From contig NYZG01000107.1 of NCBI GenBank assembly GCA_002687025.1, positions 1 to 25,525 on the forward strand: a DNA stretch of 25,525 bases. Reading direction: 5' to 3'. The notes under the pieces are model-generated. The model did no database searches. It had not been told where the DNA came from and saw nothing but the letters and a program-made list of their open reading frames with translations. Within the stretch, counting starts at the first letter, position 1. The number at the start of each line of letters is the position of its first letter. Origin of the DNA: Candidatus Poribacteria bacterium (GTDB taxonomy: Bacteria > Poribacteria > WGA-4E > GCA-2687025). Shown piece after piece: positions 15,484 to 22,521 of the stretch. A program made the translations under genes and the position numbers.

Positions 15484-17040
15484 CTACGCGTAGATGTCCG
15501 CCATCTGCCACGCGTCGAGCGACGTCAGCGTCGCGTCCCGCCCCTGCGACCGAAGCGACACGCCCACGCTGTCGTCGCGGCCAGGATACACACGCAGTCC
15601 GAGGCACTGCTTGCCGTTGACGAACACCTCGACAACGCTCTTGTCCACGAAGACGCGCAGACTCAGCGGCTCGTCGTCTTCGAGGAGGACGGGCGCAGTC
15701 TCGGGCGCGCGGCATCGGGCGTCTGGAAGGCATGACGAGTGCGTCGAGTCGATGGTGACGAGGCTGGAGTGCTGCCCGTTCTCGGGGTTACGTAGGCCAC
15801 GCTTGCGGTAGAAGATGATCCGCGTGACCTCCTCCTTGCCGGGCGACCGCAGGACGTCGAGTTCCACAGCCGACGCGTTGCCCGTATCGATCTCCGCGAC
15901 GATCTCGACGGCGTTCCCGCCGATGTCGTCGAGCAGGACTTCCTGGTTTGCCGGCAACGCCACGGACTCCACGCGCCGGTGCTCGCCGCGTAGCGACTCG
16001 ACATCGCCGGCCGGCTCTACGAGGATGTCCTCGTCGCCGCTCAGCGTCAGCCTGCGCGGCAGCGTCATGATTTGGTTCCAGCCTTCGGTGCGCATGGCTG
16101 GGTTCATGTTGAAGATGACGATGATGCTCCCGTCAGCGTCCGGCGTCGCCGAGGGCGCGTGCACGCCTGCGGGACCGACGGAGCCGTGGTTGAAGTTCCC
16201 GTGCGCGGTGACGACGAACTTGTCGCGATCGGTGTCGTAGTCGCCGAGGAGGTACTGCCCGCCGCTCATGTGGCTGAAGAAGAGCAGCATGTGCCGATCG
16301 CCGATGGGCCAGAAGTAGGGGCACGCGCCGTCATCGCCGACGAGTGTGAATCGGTCGTCCTCGACGAATTCGTGGACGTATTCCCAGGTGGCCAGGTCCA
16401 TCGAGCGCAGCAGGAAGTTCGCGCGCACTCGCTTGCCGGAGGGGCCGGTGCGCTGCACGCCCGCGGACAGCGAGTAGTAGACGCCGTCCTTCGACCAGAT
16501 GCACGGGTCGAACACGTTGTAGGGCAGCGGGAAACCCGTCGCGCTCTTGCTGGGGATGACCGCCTCACCGGTGACCTTGTCCCAGTTCAGGAGCAACGGG
16601 TCGTCCGACGTGGCCACCATGTTGCCGACCTTCGTGCCGTGGTACATCGCGATGACACGATCCTCCTCGACGAGCGCTGAGCCGGAGAAACAGCACTCCT
16701 CGGGGTCTGGGTAGATCGCGTACGGCAAGTCGCGCCAGTGGATCAGGTCGTCGCTGATGCAGTGCCCCCAGTGCTGCCGTGTGTCCTCGGGCGGGTACGC
16801 CTGATAGAACATGTGCCAACGGTCCTGCCAGAAGCAGAGGCCGTTCGGGTCGTTGAGGCCGCCTTCCGGGTTTACGTAGTGGTAGATGGGGCGGTGTGGG
16901 TCGTCCGCCATGCCGTCTCGGACGTCGTTCATGCGCTTGAGGAGCGGATTCGTCGCGAGTTCCGCCTCCTGCGCTTCGAGCGTCGTGGAGAACGTGTGAT
17001 GCGGTACGCGCGACGTGTAATCCGGGCGTTCGTCAGCCAT
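15484..17040 (-). CDS. GH32-like protein with replaced acid/base residue
   Basis: This 518-residue protein has the GH32 five-bladed propeller and C-terminal beta-sandwich. The nucleophile motif is intact: GGLNDPNG (60-67, Asp64). Also present are WGHCISDDLIHW (91-102) and FSGSA (118-122). The second motif, usually RDP, reads FDP (177-179). The acid/base motif, usually ECP, reads ACP (239-241), so the catalytic Glu is Ala239. The flanking ACPYFWPIGDRHMLLFF aligns cleanly with the family, so the substitution is not an alignment slip. The C-terminal domain (LSLRVFVDKSVVEVFVNG) is complete. The substrate is therefore unlikely to be a simple fructan handled by the standard mechanism. ATG 17040 is chosen because GGAGA lies 6 nt upstream; an upstream extension to 17139 is unconserved. 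No signal peptide is seen. It is the first gene of the operon with the GHL10 and propeller genes. Confidence 0.87.
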   Translation of the reverse strand: MADERPDYTSRVPHHTFSTTLEAQEAELATNPLLKRMNDVRDGMADDPHRPIYHYVNPEGGLNDPNGLCFWQDRWHMFYQAYPPEDTRQHWGHCISDDLIHWRDLPYAIYPDPEECCFSGSALVEEDRVIAMYHGTKVGNMVATSDDPLLLNWDKVTGEAVIPSKSATGFPLPYNVFDPCIWSKDGVYYSLSAGVQRTGPSGKRVRANFLLRSMDLATWEYVHEFVEDDRFTLVGDDGACPYFWPIGDRHMLLFFSHMSGGQYLLGDYDTDRDKFVVTAHGNFNHGSVGPAGVHAPSATPDADGSIIVIFNMNPAMRTEGWNQIMTLPRRLTLSGDEDILVEPAGDVESLRGEHRRVESVALPANQEVLLDDIGGNAVEIVAEIDTGNASAVELDVLRSPGKEEVTRIIFYRKRGLRNPENGQHSSLVTIDSTHSSCLPDARCRAPETAPVLLEDDEPLSLRVFVDKSVVEVFVNGKQCLGLRVYPGRDDSVGVSLRSQGRDATLTSLDAWQMADIYA

Positions 17041-17047
17041 GTCGGTC

Positions 17048-17059
17048 TCCGCTAGCGGA
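17048..17059 (-). promoter_or_regulatory. Palindrome covering the GH32-like Shine-Dalgarno
   Basis: The 12-bp perfect palindrome TCCGCTAGCGGA includes the GGA of the Shine-Dalgarno of the GH32-like gene, 8 nt before its ATG. It could be an operator or a small hairpin that masks the ribosome site. A 12-bp palindrome is expected several times by chance in 25 kb, so only the placement makes it notable. Confidence 0.3.
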
Positions 17060-17218
17060 TAGTCGGTGCTGGCAGGGAAGCGACCATAGGATGGCGCCCT
17101 ACGCCATGGATTGGAACCCACGTGGCGTCCTGTCTGCACGGCCCCAGTCGCAGACGCCCGACTTCAGTCATCGGCCAGACAGCGGTGCATCCGGCTCCGT
17201 GTAAGACTGAAGCCCCAC

Positions 17219-17989
17219 GTGCCCAGACACAGCGGACCGCATGCCTACACAGCCCTCCTATACGCCCTGGAGTTCTTCGAGCTTCAGGTTGCGTTCGCCC
17301 GCAAGGTCGCCGAGATCCAGGGAGTACCCCTAGCGGACCTGCCCATGGAGTGGACCATCCTGCGGCAGCTTCTCCATCTGCGCGTCAGCGCCACGACGCC
17401 GAATCCGGCATGGGCCGCCTACATTGAGGGAGTTGCGGGCGGCGACGAGCCGGCGCAGGCGGCCCACGATCTCGCCATCCGCCGCGCGGCCGACGGACTG
17501 TTCGATCCTGACGGAACCGCGTCGTGGGGATGTTTTCACTACGTGTATCCGTGGCGTGGAGAACCAACCGTAGGCGTGACGTTCGAGAACCGCGACCCTA
17601 CGTCTCACGGCACGCTCAGCCGCGAGCGCATGCCCGTTCGTATGTCGGAGCTGCGGGCGATGTTCGCCCACATCCGCCACGCACATCCCGGCGCGAAGGC
17701 CGTGCGAGGTAGCTCGTGGATGCACAATATCGAGGCATACCAGCGGCTGTTCCCGTCGGAGTACGTCGTGTCGGCGGAGCACTGCGGCTATGAAACGGGC
17801 TTCTGGGCGTTGTGGGGGCAGTTCGTGGCGCGGGACGGCGGGTTACGTGAGTCGACGGCACGACCGTTCCTGGAGCGTCTGAGAACGCAGACCACGACGG
17901 AAGGATGCTTGCGCTGCTTCCCGTACGAGGTGCTCAAGCCACGCTGCGACATCTCGGTGTTCTACGTGTTCTACGGCATCGACCAATGA
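17219..17989 (+). CDS. Unrecognised 256-residue soluble protein
   Basis: I cannot assign a family. The protein is rich in aromatic residues and has several conserved-looking segments: GCFHYVYPWRGEPTVGVTF, a FENRDPTSHGTLSRERM stretch, VRGSSWMHNIEAYQRLFP, and a C-terminal RCFPYEVLKPRCDISVFYVF. The density of Trp, His, Tyr and Cys suggests an enzyme-like globular domain rather than a spurious frame. No signal peptide or TM helix is seen. The start is uncertain. GTG 17219 begins just before the first predicted helix, while an ATG at 17111 would add 36 residues without conserved character. It is divergent to the GH32-like operon and convergent with the next gene. Confidence 0.65.
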   Translation: MPRHSGPHAYTALLYALEFFELQVAFARKVAEIQGVPLADLPMEWTILRQLLHLRVSATTPNPAWAAYIEGVAGGDEPAQAAHDLAIRRAADGLFDPDGTASWGCFHYVYPWRGEPTVGVTFENRDPTSHGTLSRERMPVRMSELRAMFAHIRHAHPGAKAVRGSSWMHNIEAYQRLFPSEYVVSAEHCGYETGFWALWGQFVARDGGLRESTARPFLERLRTQTTTEGCLRCFPYEVLKPRCDISVFYVFYGIDQ

Positions 17990-18031
17990 GGCGCCAGCGG
18001 AGGCCCATCGCGGGGACCGGCTCGCGGGCCA

Positions 18032-19057
18032 CTACACCGGCCCCACGGTCGATCCGTCCATCGCGTCCATGAGCTGTTCGGCGTCGCCGGTCGCGACGGC
18101 CGCCTGGATTTCGGGGCGGGTCTCCAGGTAGTCGCGGAAGCCTTCGACTAGCTTGTTCGTCAGCCCGATTTCGCTCCTCAGGTCGCCGAGTTGCGACGTC
18201 ACCTCCATCATCGTGGCCGTGCGGGTGGACTGCGATGCGTCGATCGCGGCCCCGATGCGATCCACGCCCGCGACGAAGTCCTCCTGGCGTCGGTAGGCAT
18301 TCTTCACGTATTCCAACTGAGCGGGATACTTGTAGAGCGCCTGAAGCTGCTCGCCGGTCTCCCGCAGCTGCCGCGCGACGCGCTCATCGAGGGGGTTGGC
18401 GCTGAGCGCGCGTTCGCACTGGGCGATGTACTCGTCTATGCGAGCTAGGATGCGCTCCTCGTCGGGGAACTCGCGGCTGTGCGCCTCGAGCCGCTTCTGG
18501 CACAGCGCGATGAGCGTGGTCTCGATCTTCTGCCGCGGCCGTATCACCGCCCTCTCGAACTCCATCCTGATCGCGGAGAAGCGCTCGTGGGCGGCGTCGA
18601 TCTGCGTCTGTACGTAGCTCTGCACCTCGTCCATGAGGAACCCGGGGTCGCGGTCGGCGCGCGCTCTGTTGCGGGCAACTAGCCCGACAGCGTCAGCCGT
18701 GGCCGGCGAGGACATCCATCGGTAGACGAATGCCGCCGTCATGCCGCTCGCGACCAGCGCGAACAGCACTGCGAATCCCGCGTTGACGCCCAATGCGTCA
18801 GCGATCGGCATGCCCAACAGGAAGAGAATGATGAACTGCGCGCCGGCGACCACCGTCGTAGGGCCGCCCGGATCGTCCGACCGAGGTTTGACGCCCACGC
18901 CAGCGCGCTCCTGTGCCTTCCACGTCTCGAACAGCGCGTGCTTGATGCCAAGGAGGCCGTCGAGGGCGTCCCGCTGAGTGACGTCGGGCAGACTCGTCTC
19001 GAACGTGCCGATCTCGCGTCGGAACTCGTCGAGCATTGTGCGGACGGTGGCGGGCAT
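18032..19057 (-). CDS. Membrane-hairpin protein with long coiled-coil domain
   Basis: This 341-residue protein has a helical N-terminus, then two closely spaced TM helices (about 67-86 and 90-112, with FIILFLLGMPIADALGV and GFAVLFALVASGMTAAFVY). About 220 residues of charged, heptad-like helix follow (VQTQIDAAHERFSAIRMEF, then IDEYIAQCERALSANPL, then VTSQLGDLRSEIGLTNKLVE). This suggests a membrane-anchored cytoplasmic coiled coil, perhaps a scaffold or sensor; I do not recognise the family. ATG 19057 is chosen because GGGAGA lies 11 nt upstream. Open frame continues to 19264 but without conserved character. The 268 bp between it and the radical SAM gene hold only a short GC-rich hairpin (19306-19326) and nothing else I can identify. 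Confidence 0.7.
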   Translation of the reverse strand: MPATVRTMLDEFRREIGTFETSLPDVTQRDALDGLLGIKHALFETWKAQERAGVGVKPRSDDPGGPTTVVAGAQFIILFLLGMPIADALGVNAGFAVLFALVASGMTAAFVYRWMSSPATADAVGLVARNRARADRDPGFLMDEVQSYVQTQIDAAHERFSAIRMEFERAVIRPRQKIETTLIALCQKRLEAHSREFPDEERILARIDEYIAQCERALSANPLDERVARQLRETGEQLQALYKYPAQLEYVKNAYRRQEDFVAGVDRIGAAIDASQSTRTATMMEVTSQLGDLRSEIGLTNKLVEGFRDYLETRPEIQAAVATGDAEQLMDAMDGSTVGPV

Positions 19058-19325
19058 CGGGCGACTGATCTCCCGAGCGTGTGACACGTGTTCTGCGATA
19101 CCGCGACTTGGTACCGGTTCTCCTGTCGGCCAAGGCGGGCGAGCCGTGAACGGAGCATGCCCCAGACGCGCCGCCCTCGCGAAGTCAAGCATACCGTGCG
19201 AGTCGGCGGGAAGCACGTGCCGCGGCCGCGCCACGCCTGGAACCGGCCCGCGACGTTGGGGCACACCTCAACCCGTAGGGGACAGCCTAGGTTCAGCGGT
19301 CAGGCCGACGCGGGCGCGCCCGCCG

Positions 19326-20909
19326 TCAATCTCCAGCAGCGGCGTCGTCGATCTCCGTCGGGGCGGGCCGGGAGAGGGCAGCTTCCTCCTCGGCCGCGAG
19401 GTAGGCGTTCGGGTCGTGATGGAGGGCGCCGTCGGGCAGCCATTCCCACATCTGCCCGAGACCGCGGCGCAGGCGATCGTAGAAGAACGGCGGCAGGTCG
19501 GTCGTCTCGCCTTCATAGTATGCGCGGAACTGTCGATCCTCGACGAGACGTCGGCGGATCTCGGTGTAGTACTTGAGTCGCCCGAAGCCCTCGTGGGAAA
19601 TCGCGCGGATGAAGTTGATGCCCTTGGGGATCGTCCCCTGCGTGGCGGCGAAGCGCTTGGCGATCGCCGGCCATGAGTAGGCAGCTTTGGTGAGGTCGAT
19701 GACGTGGTCGTAGAATTCGACCCAGGTGTAGCGCTTCGGGCGTACGTTCATCGCTTCGTGGTTGTTGAGGAAGTGGAACGGGAAGGGAAGGACGCGCTTC
19801 GCGCGCTGGTATTCCAAGTTCAGGGGCGCGGCCCGCCCGTACGCGGTCAGAAGGGACAGCCCAGGGAACGCCCGCGGGGCCATGGCGAGGAACTGCTTCG
19901 TCAACTCGAACGGCTCGGGTCCCTCATCGGCGTCGATCCCGAAGACCATGTTCGTCTGGATGTACGGTATGTACTTGCCCATCATGTTCACGTGGGCGGC
20001 GACTTCCCGCACCTTGTCCATCCCCGTCGCCGAGCCTGTCTTCGACTTGTTGCCCAGGCCGTACCACGACTCGACTCCCGGCAGTAACGCCTTGAAGCCG
20101 TTGATCTGCATACGCTTCAGGCGAGGCTCGGACAGCAGCGCCAGAGAGCTCTCCGCGACGAAGTCGATGCGGTTTGGCGGCACGGCGGCTTCGATGGCGT
20201 CCATGAAGTCGTCGAAGCGAACGCCGAAGTTCGGGTCGTGCCAACCCACCCGAGGTCGCTTGTATTGCGTGAGCAGGAAGCGCAAATCCTCGGTGATGGC
20301 GTCGAAGTCGAGCGGCTGATACGGGATCACCGAGTCGATGCAGAAGCTACACGTGTACGGGCATCCCAGGCTGCCCAACATTCCTGCGAACTTGACCCAC
20401 GGCGCCTTCTGGAGCGTCTTCTCGACGTACTTCCACCGCTCGCGAACGCCGGGCAGCGCGAGAGGATGCTTCGGCGCGCTCAGATGCACGCCTTCCGGGC
20501 GATGTTGGGCGCACTCGGCGAGCACGCCGAGGATCGTCTCCTTGTCCGTGAAGCCCAGGACGTAGTCGAAGTACTTGCAGGCGTCCTCCGGGTAGCAACG
20601 GGCGTGCGGGCCTCCCAGCACCGTGACGGCCCCCCGCTGCCGAAAGTAGTTACTCACGGCGTATGCGAACTGGCCGGCTTCGGTGAACGCAGCGACGAAC
20701 AGCAGATCAATGTCGCCGTCAGTCTCCTGGGTCAGGTCCTCGGTACCGGTGTACGGGACGTGTATGACCTCGTGCCCCTGCTCCTCGCACCAGACGGCTA
20801 TCACCTGCGGCATGATGCTGGCGTAGCTGGGGTTTATCACCCGGGCCCAGAGAGCGGTGGTCGGGCCGTTGGTGATGATGTCGATGATGCCAACCCGAAG
20901 CTTGCGCAT
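19326..20909 (-). CDS. B12-binding-domain radical SAM protein
   Basis: This 527-residue protein has an N-terminal cobalamin-binding-like Rossmann domain (about 1-140, with LLFVAAFTEAGQFAYA and VTVLGGPHARCYPEDA) and a radical SAM domain with GCPYTCSFC (Cys183, Cys187, Cys190) that should hold a [4Fe-4S] cluster. The N-terminal domain lacks the DxHxxG motif, so cobalamin, if bound, would not use the usual His ligand. Many class B-type enzymes (methylases, cyclases) are like this. The substrate is unknown. The C-terminal 200 residues contain aromatic-rich helices (YTWVEFYDHVIDLTKAAYSW). ATG 20909 has AAGGAGG only 4 nt upstream, a strong but close Shine-Dalgarno. Longer starts are unlikely. Confidence 0.88.
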   Translation of the reverse strand: MRKLRVGIIDIITNGPTTALWARVINPSYASIMPQVIAVWCEEQGHEVIHVPYTGTEDLTQETDGDIDLLFVAAFTEAGQFAYAVSNYFRQRGAVTVLGGPHARCYPEDACKYFDYVLGFTDKETILGVLAECAQHRPEGVHLSAPKHPLALPGVRERWKYVEKTLQKAPWVKFAGMLGSLGCPYTCSFCIDSVIPYQPLDFDAITEDLRFLLTQYKRPRVGWHDPNFGVRFDDFMDAIEAAVPPNRIDFVAESSLALLSEPRLKRMQINGFKALLPGVESWYGLGNKSKTGSATGMDKVREVAAHVNMMGKYIPYIQTNMVFGIDADEGPEPFELTKQFLAMAPRAFPGLSLLTAYGRAAPLNLEYQRAKRVLPFPFHFLNNHEAMNVRPKRYTWVEFYDHVIDLTKAAYSWPAIAKRFAATQGTIPKGINFIRAISHEGFGRLKYYTEIRRRLVEDRQFRAYYEGETTDLPPFFYDRLRRGLGQMWEWLPDGALHHDPNAYLAAEEEAALSRPAPTEIDDAAAGD

Positions 20910-21147
20910 GGAGCCTCCTTGTCCGCGAGGTCGCCGTAATCCCATGCCCAGGCCAGATGGGCGCGTCACGCGTACGGCGTTCCTTGACCGTCGCGGTCGT
21001 ACTGCGAGCGGGAGCGTGTCCCGAAGGCGCGTGGCGCCGCGTGCGGCTTCGGGGCGCGTCCATCGCGCGGGTCGCGCCGCCGCCAGCGAGATCGCGTGCC
21101 AGCACGCCGCTACCCTAAACGGGAAGGGCGGCCAGCTTCAAGGCGCC

Positions 21148-21186
21148 GGGCGCGCCGGCGGTTGCATCGCGACGGCCGGCGCGTCC
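21148..21186. repeat. GC-rich inverted repeat upstream of nagA
   Basis: CGCGCCGGC (21151-21159) pairs perfectly with 21175-21183 and extends to 12 bp with one G.U pair, around a 15-nt loop. It lies upstream of the candidate nagA promoter, so it would not be in the nagA leader. It could lie in the leader of the radical SAM transcript or be a chance GC stem. Confidence 0.35.
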
Positions 21187-21205
21187 CCCACGCCAGGCGC
21201 ATGTC

Positions 21206-21234
21206 TTGAATCCGCGGCCCGAGTCAAGTATCAG
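21206..21234 (+). promoter_or_regulatory. Candidate promoter of the nagA operon
   Basis: TTGAAT (21206-21211), 17 bp and TATCAG (21229-21234) give a modest sigma70-like match about 50 nt before nagA. A short CTTGA/TCAAG inverted repeat (21205-21209, 21224-21228) spans the spacer and could be an operator, though 5-bp arms are weak evidence. Confidence 0.35.
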
Positions 21235-21281
21235 TACCGCATGGCCCGGTCACGTCCCACGGCGGCAACCTGGAGCGCATC

Positions 21282-22472
21282 ATGGCCACCGAATCGCATA
21301 TCAGGATTGATGGGGGGACGCTGGTTACGCCAACCGAGTTGACTCCCGAAGCGACTCTATGGATCAGCGGCGACCGGATCGCAGGGGTCGGCGGACCGGA
21401 GCCGCACGCCGCGGAGTGGCAGGTGGTCGACGCGGCCGACGCCTACGTCGCTCCCGGGTTCATCGACGTGCACGTCCATGGCGGCAAGGGCTCCGACTTC
21501 ATGGACGCGACCGTGGCGGACGCCCACGTCGTCACGAAGTACCACGCCGAGGGCGGCACGACATCGCTCCTGGCGACGCTGGGCACGGACTCGCTGGACA
21601 ACTTGCTTTCGATGGTGCGCGCCTCCGCGGACGCGCGCGCGGCCGCGGCTCCCGGGGCGAAGATACTCGGCTCGCACGTCGAAGGTCGCTACTTCGCCAT
21701 GGCGAAGAAGGGGTGCCATCTCGATCGGTACATCAGCGACCCCAACCCGGAGGAGACGGAGCAGCTTCTCGAATACGCGGACGAGATCGCTTGGATCACG
21801 CTCGCGCCCGAGCTCCCCGGCGCCGAGGCGTTCGTACGCGCCCTGGCGGATCGGGGGATCGTCGTGAGCGCCGGACACTCCGACGCCACGTACAGCGAGA
21901 TGGTGGACGCGATGGACTGGGGCGTGCAGCACTCCACGCATCTCTACAATGCGATGTCGTCTACAGTGAGGACGCCGCCCAGCAAGCACGGGGGCCTGGT
22001 CGAGGCGTCGCTGCTTCACGACGAACTCACCACGGAGATCATCGCCGACGGCGTGCACCTGCCGCCGGAGCTGATGAAGTTGTCGTTCAAGTGCAAGGGC
22101 GTCGACGGCCTCGCGCTGGTGACGGACGCGTCGCGCGGAGCCGGCATGCCGGACGGCGACTTCGTCTTCGGCCGCAAGGAGGAAGGCGCGCCGCTGGTCG
22201 TACGCAACGGAATCGCCACCATACCGGACGGGTCTGGCTACGCGAGTTCGACGATCCAGATGATCGATACACTCGACGTCGCCTGCAACATCATGGGTAC
22301 GACACTGGTCGAAGCCGTCACGATGGCCACGCTGACACCCGCGCGCATACTGGGCGCGGACAAAGCCATCGGCAGCCTGGAGGTCGGCAAGCAGGCCGAC
22401 GTCGTGCTGTTCGACGAGACGTTCACGGTGCGTCGCACCTACGTGGACGGCCGAGAAGTGTACGTCGCCTGA
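21282..22472 (+). CDS. nagA: N-acetylglucosamine-6-phosphate deacetylase
   Basis: This 396-residue amidohydrolase should remove acetate from GlcNAc-6-phosphate in the cytoplasm, feeding glucosamine-6-phosphate to glycolysis or wall recycling. Motifs: PGFIDVHVHGG (58-68, His64 and His66, the two-His metal site as in Bacillus-type NagA), Glu134 in SHVEGRYF, His199 in SAGHSDATYSEM, His220 in HSTHLYNAM, and the catalytic Asp282 in LVTDASRGAGMPDGDF. The usual HLEGPF/W segment reads HVEGRYFAMAKKG here, a deviation in the substrate-facing loop, while the KKG-x-H that follows is kept. The ATG has GGAG 6 nt upstream. The next gene follows at 49 nt on the same strand, so both are probably co-transcribed. 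No nagB or transporter is in the window. Confidence 0.9.
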   Translation: MATESHIRIDGGTLVTPTELTPEATLWISGDRIAGVGGPEPHAAEWQVVDAADAYVAPGFIDVHVHGGKGSDFMDATVADAHVVTKYHAEGGTTSLLATLGTDSLDNLLSMVRASADARAAAAPGAKILGSHVEGRYFAMAKKGCHLDRYISDPNPEETEQLLEYADEIAWITLAPELPGAEAFVRALADRGIVVSAGHSDATYSEMVDAMDWGVQHSTHLYNAMSSTVRTPPSKHGGLVEASLLHDELTTEIIADGVHLPPELMKLSFKCKGVDGLALVTDASRGAGMPDGDFVFGRKEEGAPLVVRNGIATIPDGSGYASSTIQMIDTLDVACNIMGTTLVEAVTMATLTPARILGADKAIGSLEVGKQADVVLFDETFTVRRTYVDGREVYVA

Positions 22473-22521
22473 CGCCGGCCGGCGCATCGCGTCTGAGGCC
22501 GCATCGAATGAGGAGAAGTGA

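Larger units (their letters stand above)
20910..21281. other. 372-bp divergent intergenic region
   Basis: This gap separates the radical SAM gene (minus) from nagA (plus). It contains a 12-bp hairpin at 21148-21186, a weak plus-strand promoter at 21206-21234 and the two Shine-Dalgarno sites. I looked for a cobalamin riboswitch on the minus strand and a glmS- or lysine-type element on the plus strand and found none of their conserved boxes. Translated short frames in it are of shadow character. Confidence 0.5.

Noticed and set aside
17091..17107. ATGGCG/CGCCAT inverted repeat in the GH32/orphan divergent gap
   Set aside because: Six-bp arms with a 5-nt loop are common by chance and no promoter element lines up with them.
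17162..17212. 8-bp inverted repeat CTTCAGTC/GACTGAAG before the orphan gene
   Set aside because: With a 35-nt loop, about a dozen such repeats are expected by chance in 25 kb, and it has no companion signal.
20910..21281. Possible cobalamin riboswitch before the B12-domain radical SAM gene
   Set aside because: No B12-box-like or other conserved riboswitch core is visible on the minus strand.
21357..22487. Long minus-strand frame opposite nagA
   Set aside because: Its composition mirrors nagA and shows no recognisable motif; the plus-strand frame has all NagA catalytic residues.
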